This document shows, one piece after another, positions 57,430-64,000 of a DNA stretch of 64,000 bases. The stretch is from Perca fluviatilis (taxonomy: Eukaryota > Chordata > Actinopteri > Perciformes > Percidae), in NCBI RefSeq assembly GCF_010015445.1, contig NC_053116.1, positions 34,826,285 through 34,890,284 on the forward strand. The letters are read 5' to 3'. The translations under genes and the position numbers were made by a program. The notes beneath the pieces are model-generated. The model had not been told where the DNA came from, did not search any database, and was given only the letters and a program-made list of their open reading frames with translations. The stretch's first letter is position 1. Every line of letters begins with the position of its first letter.

Positions 57430-57790
57430 TGGCATCCTAGATCTCAGGTACTTCCCCCATTTTCCACTGTAATCACTCTTGCGGATCGCCTGAATGACAT
57501 TTTCTCAAACACTGCCACTTTCGCCATCTCACAAGCCCATTCTTGGATTGAAGGTACCCCTTCGTTTCCCCTACTCTCAGAAGGATCTGTCTGGCTATCA
57601 TTAAAGTGGTTTGGGTCCAACTTCTTTTGTGCTTATCCATCCCTCTTAAAATTGACCCATCTCCCAGAACAAATAATCTTGGGCCGAATGGTAACAATAA
57701 CACATGGCGAAGTTGCAAGTATCTCAAATAAAATTTGACCTAGGGATTCCAAATTGCTGTACCACATCCTCGAAGGATTGCAATATGCCA
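57430..57790 (-). pseudogene. L1-type LINE ORF2 C-terminal remnant
   Basis: On the - strand a frame opening near 57,727 reads SWTQTTLMIARQILLR. After a frame change it continues VPSIQEWACEMAKVAVFEKM and FRRSAR. This is the pattern of the region after the reverse transcriptase in teleost L1-type ORF2 (helical 'AARKAI..W' then 'W...M...ER.....'). Frame breaks show that it is dead. No other part of the element is recognisable. Confidence 0.55.
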
Positions 57791-57799
57791 CTGAGATAC

Positions 57800-58580
57800 A
57801 AATCTCCTAGTGTGACAATTTCCTTTACCAGTACGTAACTTTGGCATTTAGATATGGATCCAGTTCAAACAGCTGGGCCACTTTGGTCCAGACTACTTTT
57901 AAGTGAGTACTTATCGGATGTGTTTTTGCCTCACCATACAGGTGTTTAAATATGAAAGAAAACTACGGAATTTCAAAGTGAACTGACCCCAAACATTGTG
58001 CAACAAAAACTCATGACTGATAATTTGCCAATAAAATAAAATAATTACAAAGATAAAGCCTGCAAGGCACTGTGAACAGCAGCCGCTGTCTTAGCTTATC
58101 AAATGATTTCATTTGCAACTGGACTCTTTATAATGGACTTTATTAACAGCAGTCAATAATACAGCTCATTTTTAAAACAAAGCTATTCATTCTCACCCAA
58201 CCTTAATATTAAGTGCAAAAGAATCCCCCCCCCCCCAAGAAAAAAAAATCCATCATGATCATATACATTCAGCAGAGAATCACAAATGCACAACAACCAA
58301 AATGAATGGTACTCATGTTGAATAAAGGAATGGTGAAGCCTACATACAGTACTCAAAGGCAGATTCAGCAGCAGTAGAAATTGTACAATGGCAGTGAAGC
58401 ATGACATTACACTCAGGAGGGATGGATGTTTTATTTTGGATGTGAGTTGCTTTATTTTTGTCCCCCTAAAGTGTTCCACCTAGTCCCGCCCTACTGTGCT
58501 GTGATTGGCTGGTACTTGTTGCTTTGACGAGTCCTGCTATTGACTGATAATCTGGCGACTGATCATCAGATTATCATCTT
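57800..58580. other. Intergenic or distal 3' UTR, no gene seen
   Basis: No coding signal. A TTTATT at 58,138-58,143 would be an AATAAA on the - strand and could be a far polyadenylation signal for the PCMTD-family gene at 63 kb, though repeats in between make this uncertain. Confidence 0.3.
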
Positions 58581-58589
58581 TCCTATCGT

Positions 58590-58645
58590 GTGTATATATA
58601 TATCTATCTATATATAGATAGATATATATATCTATATATATCTGT
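58590..58645. repeat. (TA)/(TATC) microsatellite, self-complementary
   Basis: TATATATCTATCTATATATAG and its complement follow each other, so the tract can fold on itself. Confidence 0.9.
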
Positions 58646-58706
58646 TAATATAATACATCTATGATCTATGCTTTCATATGCCTTCACAAAGTTGGTGGAT
58701 GAAGCA

Positions 58707-59149
58707 TTAAAGCTATAGTGCGTAGTTTCTGTCTCCCCCATGAGGAATTCTAAGTAATGGCAATAACATATCAGCGCATGCAGATGAGGCAAGTCTTCAG
58801 TGATTGAGCACCACCCCCACCTGCCTCCAAGCAGTGGCTATTAGCGTTTATCCCGACAAATCAAGGACACAGAGGTTTAAAAAACATGATGGACTCTTCA
58901 GAAGAGGTAATTATCTTGTAATTTTGATGCCCTCTTCATCTCCAAAGCTGAATGCTGCCGTTGTTTTCGCTCGCAGAAAAATTTGAGCGAAATTCGCTGG
59001 ACGGCACCCTTTTGTAAACATAGCCATACTGAGCAATACAGAGTTTTGTGGAGCTTAAAGCTAAATTAGCTTTGTATCAACTCATTTGGCAATGGCTTGA
59101 ATGGAACGGACGTTCATCAATATAGAATAGTCGCGCACTATAGCATTAA
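58707..59149. repeat. MITE (TTAAAGCTATAGTGCGTAG family), copy 2
   Basis: The left end ATTAAAGCTATAGTGCGTAG and the right end CGCGCACTATAGCATTAAG are good inverted repeats. The interior matches the copy at 24,647 (CCCCATGAGGAATTCTAAG, CATGATGGACTCTTCAG). Confidence 0.8.
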
Positions 59150-59218
59150 GTTGATAGATTTGACTAATTTAGCGGCTGGTTAGTTAGCTAGTTAGTTAGC
59201 TTGCTAATTCCACCATGC

Positions 59219-59645
59219 TTTAAAGGTGCAGTAGGTAAGTCTTATAAAACTAACTTTCTGTCATATTTGCTGAAACTGACCCTATGTTCAAGTAGAACTA
59301 CATGAAGCAGGTAATTTAAAAAAATATCCAGCTCCTCTGGCACCCCCTACTATTTGCAAAATACCCCGCTCCCTGTTCAGATGCACCAATCAGGGCCTGG
59401 GGGGGGGGTGTCTAACTGGGTGTCAATCACTGCTCATGCACACGCATTTCATAGCTTCCTCTCCTCCCCTTCCCTTCCCCCTGCCCCACACACGAGCTGC
59501 AGATAGGTTTCTCCCTTGTGGGGGGAGGGGCTTAGGGTACAATTTTGGGCTTTAGCGGAAAGGGGGGAGGGACTGAGAAATTGTCGATGTTCACATTTTT
59601 TGACTAAGTCCTGGATCTTCGCAATCCTACCTACGGCACCTTTAA
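59219..59645. repeat. MITE (TTTAAAGGTGCAGTAGGTAAG family)
   Basis: The left end TTTAAAGGTGCAGTAGGTAAG and the right end CCTACCTACGGCACCTTTAA are inverted repeats. Two G-runs lie inside. I recognise the family as frequent in teleosts. Confidence 0.75.
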
Positions 59646-59894
59646 GTCTACATTGGTTACAGAAAATTAGCCGAACAGCGGGCTAATGCATTGTCGTTAA
59701 TGCATGGTGGAATCAGCAAGCTAGCTAACTAGCATCTAAATGAGTAAAATGTAACAACTTTAATGTTTTATTCAGACAGGCTCGTCACAGCATAGGAAAT
59801 CACATTGCCATCGCCAGAGTGACAACTTTGTTCGGCTCATTTCGTTTAACCAGCGTAGCATGAAAACTAGTTAGCTAACTTCATGTGTGTATTA

Positions 59895-60450
59895 TCCTAC
59901 GGCGTCGTGACCCTTTTGGTGTTCTGCGTCGGGGTTGAACGCGTTTCTTTGCAAGCGGGGCATTTCACCGCCAGAACGCTAGGGGGTGTGTGGATCGCGG
60001 AGGGTCAATCGCGAAACTCTGCCATTTCCGAAGAAAGAGAGAGAGTTTGTTGTTAGCGAGCACACTTTAGCACAACTGCCCACAAAGTACTGCTTGCTGG
60101 CGAAGTGCTAATTTCAAAACGTTACCGACACAGACACTTTACAAACGGATAACCCCGTCACTGTAACCAAAATATGTCTGAGTTGATTTGCAAAGCTGAT
60201 GTCAGTGAACTAGCATGTTGCTACTCCCCACAATAGGCTGCTTGAAACACCGACTATCAACACACAGGACGAGTTGACCAATCACAGTCCTTGCAGTCTG
60301 CGTCGCCTCGACGCAAAGTAAAAAAATGTTGGAGGTGCGTGTCGAGCTACGGCGGAGGGCTCGGAGAGGGGCTCGCGTCAACGTAGAGGGGTCTGCCGCG
60401 GTCTGCCGGGGTACGCCGTCGATTCGACGCAGAAGTATAAAACAGCCTAA
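59895..60450. repeat. CpG-rich TIR-like repeat
   Basis: It begins near CCTACGGCGTCGTGACCC and ends GTCGATTCGACGCAGAAGTATAAAAC. Many CpG and TACGCCGTCG-like strings occur. The boundaries are uncertain. It may be related to the element at 46.07 kb. Confidence 0.4.
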
Positions 60451-60454
60451 AGGC

Positions 60455-62386
60455 TAACTAAGCTAAAATGAGCCCAACAAAGCAAGTTTTCACTCATAAT
60501 TTCACACAGCATCCAATCACAAGGACGCTTCGAGGCAATGTACTAGCCAATCACAGCACAATAGGGCTAGGTAAAACATTCATGGGAAGAAAAAATAAAA
60601 CGCATATTCACCTGGCCTGATAAGGACCTGCTTTTTGAACACAAAACTCCCATTCAGTGTAGGATATATTACAAATATAAGCTCATATTCAAATTCCTCG
60701 AATTATTGTGATCACATCCAAAATGTATGTAGCAAAATGCTAACTTTTGGGAGAAATCCAAAGCTTTTCATGATAAATAATACATAAATAACCACAAGTG
60801 TCATTTCAGTGGTAGTGAAGCAGTTTTTGAAAGGAAAAAAAATAAACAAATAATTTCTTCGGATGAATGACTTGCAGTTGATTTGCCGTTTCCTCTCGAG
60901 AATTTAGTCCATGCAACGGAAGTTTGGCACAGAGGGGAGCAGAAAGATTGGTACAAAAGCAAAAAGTACAAAGGAATAATGCTCCATCTAACTAGAAACT
61001 ACAACAGAAGATGTGAGAAAAGATACTCCTTTTACTTTTCAAAGTATCTTCATGTTTATGATTCACAAAACATACAATTTCATATGTACACACCACTTCA
61101 AGTCTCATAAAATTCAAAAGAACCCCCCTTCCCCCCCCAAAAAAAACCCCCAATGACAGGACAGTGAAAGAAAAACCTGCACACTGTCACTCATCTAAAA
61201 CATTGGTTATGTGTTTTATCATGCTGGTTTATTTATGTAAATTGGAATAATAGTAAGTATGTGAACCTTTACGGTCATTCTCTTTTTGTTAGGAGAATAT
61301 GATGGGATGTAGAGAAAACACTGAGACTGCCCTTTGGATACACATGTAAGGATTTAGGACAGTTTCATCTCCATATGGAGACAAACAAAGAGACTTTAAA
61401 TCATACAATGAAATATATGCATAGAAATGAAAAATCAACCTTCTATTCAATCAACTAGTCTCCTAACAAGGCGTGAAATGATGAGCAACCCTTGGCCTTG
61501 GAAAAGTTACATTATTTAATGGACTGAGGCTTCAAGACAAACCTACCCCTTTTATTTGGAAATCAGTGGAAATAATCACAACCATCACACCATCTTGGTC
61601 ACTAGCTCTAGCTATAATATAATTGAATAGGATATAGTGAAAGAAAGAAATCTCTCTTTGAATGCACATTTTCTTCCCTCACAAAGTTGATCTTTGGGCC
61701 CACTCTGTCTTCCTTTCTCGAAGCAGACCATCCCCATTAGATGAGAATACACACCACCATTTGTGGACAAAACGAGTTCCACGCGATTTATACAATCAAT
61801 GTATAATCTCTAATTCGGGGCACAGCTGCAAGTAGTGGACAGAAAGGAGCTGGGACAGTCCTGTGCCTTCTGGTCTCTGGGTGAGCTGCTCTCTCTGCCT
61901 GCTGCTACAGCGTCTGAACTCGACGTGCGACGTCTGGTCTGCCGCTGTAGCCTAAACAATGACGGTTCTCTTTTCTCAGCACCACTAAATCGCCTTTTAC
62001 TAGGATAGTCAGGCCACTGTTAAGCTGTTGTCAGGCAAGGCTTGATTGGCATGTTGGACATACAGAGGTGCAGAGCGAATCGATAAAACTGTGTATACTT
62101 TACGTACTTAAATCTATTTATATTTTTTTGCGCCTCAATGGAGACACAGAGCTTACATCAGTGACTGTTTGGTTGTCTGAAACATTGACCCCCACTTCCC
62201 CCTCCACTGGATGAATTGGATGACGCTTTTATAGTGTCAGGAAATTAGTCAGTAAAAGAACAGTGGGAGCCGGGCAAAAAGAAGGGGGTTGGACAGAGAA
62301 TGGATGATGGAGAAGACGAGAGCAGGTGAGAGAGAAAGAGATCACCCCCCCCCCCCTCAGTAAGGTAGATGGCATGTTGTCCTGCC
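60455..62386 (-). other. Possible 3' UTR of the PCMTD-family gene
   Basis: This long stretch is almost free of recognisable repeats, unlike its surroundings, and lies directly downstream of the - strand PCMTD exon (apart from one hAT-like insertion). A 3' UTR of several kilobases is plausible. The 75-residue frame at 60,883-61,110 shows no domain. This is inference from position and texture only. Confidence 0.3.
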
Positions 62387-62818
62387 TAGGGCTGGGTATC
62401 GTTCAAAAATCTTCGATATCGGTACCAATACCAATACCGTGACGTCGATACCGGCTCCCGAGCGAAACTTTTTTTCGATACCAATTTTATAAAAATCCAT
62501 TTTAACAAAAATAAATTCCAACATTACAGCACAAATCTTTTTATTTATTTTTCGGCTCCTACCACGTGAGCCCCGTCTCTGTGCGTAACGTAGAGTTTTT
62601 CCTGCCTGCCTCTACGACGTGTAACGTTAGACGGCCAATCAGCAGCATTATTAGATCTTGGTGGAAGCATGCCGCATGCTTATAGGCTCACTGATGCTGA
62701 TGAGATTTATTCCTTTAGGTATTGAAATTTGGTATTGAATGACGAGGCATTTTTTTTCGATACTACAGAGGGAATTCGGTCCGTGGCTAAAAAGTATTGA
62801 ATTCGGTACCCAGCCCTA
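62387..62818. mobile_element. hAT-like MITE (TAGGGCTGGGTATCG family)
   Basis: The ends TAGGGCTGGGTATCG and CGGTACCCAGCCCTA are inverted repeats, and GATATCGGTACC strings lie near the left end. The outer octamers GTCCTGCC and GTCCTAGT agree only at the first five positions. It lies about 110 bases downstream of the PCMTD stop, that is, in its 3' UTR. Confidence 0.75.
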
Positions 62819-62926
62819 GTCCTAGTCCTGCCTTGTACAGGTGGTGGGGGGGTTGTAACAGAGACTTCAGCCTCTGTGCGGTCGTCGCGCTCAGCTCCGA
62901 GCTCTGACTCCCAACATGGCCGTGGC

Positions 62927-63510
62927 TCATTTCTCTCTGTAGTACAGCAGGTACATCTTCAGTGGCTCGGGCAGCGGCAGGCCCAGTATCCTCTCTCGGA
63001 GGACGTTGATGGCCGGCTGGGGTCGGAGCAGCTCCCCGGTCTCCTTCTCCTCCTCCTCCTCCTCGTGCTCTTCCTCTTCGTCTTCTTCCTCCACCGTCTC
63101 GTCCTCCTCCACCACCGCTGCCGCCGCTGGCCCTCCTGCTCCTCTCCCCGCCCTCCTGCTCCCTCTCATCTGCCGCCTCGCCTCCCTCTCTCCCGCCGCC
63201 GCGTCCTCCTCCTCGTCCTCCGCTCTTCCTCCCTGGTTGTTGTTGCTGTCCAGGGGAGCGGGGCCGAAGCCACTGCTGGCCACCACCTGACGCGTGGCCA
63301 GGACCAGGGCGTTGCAGTGGCGCCGGTGGACGCGTCTGCGCTTGAAGCGAGGGCCGTACTTGTGGAGGCCGGCCACCGCCAGACCCCTGCCTACGCTGAA
63401 CGAGGAACCGCGGCCGCGCGATTGGCTGTCTCCTCCGTCGGTGGTCACTCGGAGGGTGTGGCGGATGCAGATACGGGCCAGCTCCTGTAGCGTCCGTACC
63501 TCATACTTGG
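62927..63510 (-). CDS. pcmtd2: PCMTD-family protein, last coding exon (partial gene)
   Basis: The exon runs on the - strand from a splice acceptor (TTTTTGCAG, exon from 63,510) to TGA at 62,929-62,927, about 194 residues. It begins KYEVRTLQELARICIRHTL. TLQELARICI fits a BC-box (T-L-x3-A-x3-aliphatic). The C-terminus GLPLPEPLKMYLLYYREK fits a Cullin-5 box (LPxP). These are the SOCS-box parts of PCMTD1/2, isoaspartyl-methyltransferase-like proteins that recruit Elongin BC and Cullin 5 (family knowledge). A basic segment FKRRRVHRR precedes a long Ala/Arg/Gly and Glu-rich insertion, larger than I expect for mammalian homologues. The catalytic domain is outside the window to the right. PCMTD2 rather than PCMTD1 is preferred because human PCMTD2 is also on 20q; this is tentative. 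Confidence 0.8.
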
Positions 63511-63600
63511 CTGCAAAAAGCGAGAACCACGAGAGAAACAGAATGGAAAGGAAAATAGTAAGAAGAAAACTGAGAATTAGACACATACTATATGTATCAC

Positions 63601-64000
63601 TATTAGAGGTGGAAAGAGTAGAAAAATATTCTACTGAAGTAAAAGTACTATTACTTATTTAAGTTTTTGGGCATTTTAGGCCTTTATTTTGATAGGACAG
63701 CTAAAGACATGAAAGGGGAGAGGGGGGGAATGACATACAGCAAAGGGCCGCGGGGTGGAGTCAAACCCATGGCCGCTGCGTCGAGGAGTATACCTCTATA
63801 TATGGGTGCGCGCTCTACCAGGTGAGCTACCCAGGCGCCCAAAAGTACTATTACTTTGATTAACTTTTACTCAAGTACAGGTAAAATTACGGGTATAAAA
63901 ATCTACTCAGAGTAAAAGTAAAAAGTAGCTCATTTGAAATGTACTCAGGGTAAAAGTTACTTAGTTATACTTATTTAATTAAATCGCAGTCTTTCGTGGT
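63601..64000. repeat. hAT-like MITE interrupted by a SINE, runs off the window
   Basis: It starts TTAGAGGTGGAAAGAGTAG and contains AAAAGTA / TACTTTTACTCAAGTAC strings typical of the AGAGGTGG... MITE family. It lies in the last intron of the PCMTD-family gene. The right end is beyond the window. Confidence 0.6.
63657..63840 (-). repeat. tRNA-derived SINE with 16-bp target duplication
   Basis: A perfect duplication AAAAGTACTATTACTT flanks it at 63,641-63,656 and 63,841-63,856. On the - strand it has GGCGCCTGGGTAGCTCACC, B-box-like GGGTTTGACTCCACCC and tail AAATAAAGGCCTAAAATGCC. Confidence 0.93.

Noticed and set aside
60883..61110. 75-residue + frame
   Set aside because: No domain, no splice context, and it lies antisense in a probable 3' UTR.

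Overview
The window is vertebrate nuclear DNA, most likely from a percomorph (perch-like) teleost. The evidence is intron-split orthologues of vertebrate genes, dense (CA)n, (CT)n and (TA)n microsatellites, and many short non-autonomous DNA transposons and tRNA-derived SINEs of the kinds common in spiny-rayed fish. Assignment below 'teleost' is inference.

Layout. 1-29.8 kb: a gene-poor, repeat-rich stretch in which I find no convincing coding exon. It holds SINEs, hAT-like elements with 8-bp target duplications, a TTAA-flanked element pair, LINE remnants and one GC-rich promoter-like block near 15.7-16.05 kb. 29.9-38.9 kb: a complete 7-exon pofut1 gene on the + strand (395 aa, protein O-fucosyltransferase 1). 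39.2-53.8 kb: a complete kif3b gene on the + strand (8 coding exons, 760 aa, heterotrimeric kinesin-2 subunit), about 1.4 kb after the pofut1 poly(A) signal. 54.1-57.0 kb: a 2.9-kb TTAA-flanked piggyBac-like element built as a large imperfect palindrome, with a broken transposase fragment in its centre. 57.4-62.9 kb: a LINE remnant, several MITEs and a stretch that may be the 3' UTR of the next gene. 62.9-63.5 kb: the last coding exon of a PCMTD-family gene on the - strand (tentatively pcmtd2), which continues past the right edge.

POFUT1 next to KIF3B, same orientation, is also the human 20q11.21 arrangement, so this is an old conserved linkage. The gene products do not form one pathway: POFUT1 fucosylates EGF repeats (for example in Notch) in the ER, KIF3B is a motor for ciliary and vesicle transport, and the PCMTD protein is a predicted substrate adaptor of a Cullin-RING ubiquitin ligase. 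I see no operon-like or novel multi-gene system. The least ordinary structures are the piggyBac-like palindrome, a second TTAA-flanked inverted-repeat pair at 9-10.6 kb, nested hAT/SINE insertions with clean target duplications, and two CTCF-type motifs at the 5' end and inside pofut1.
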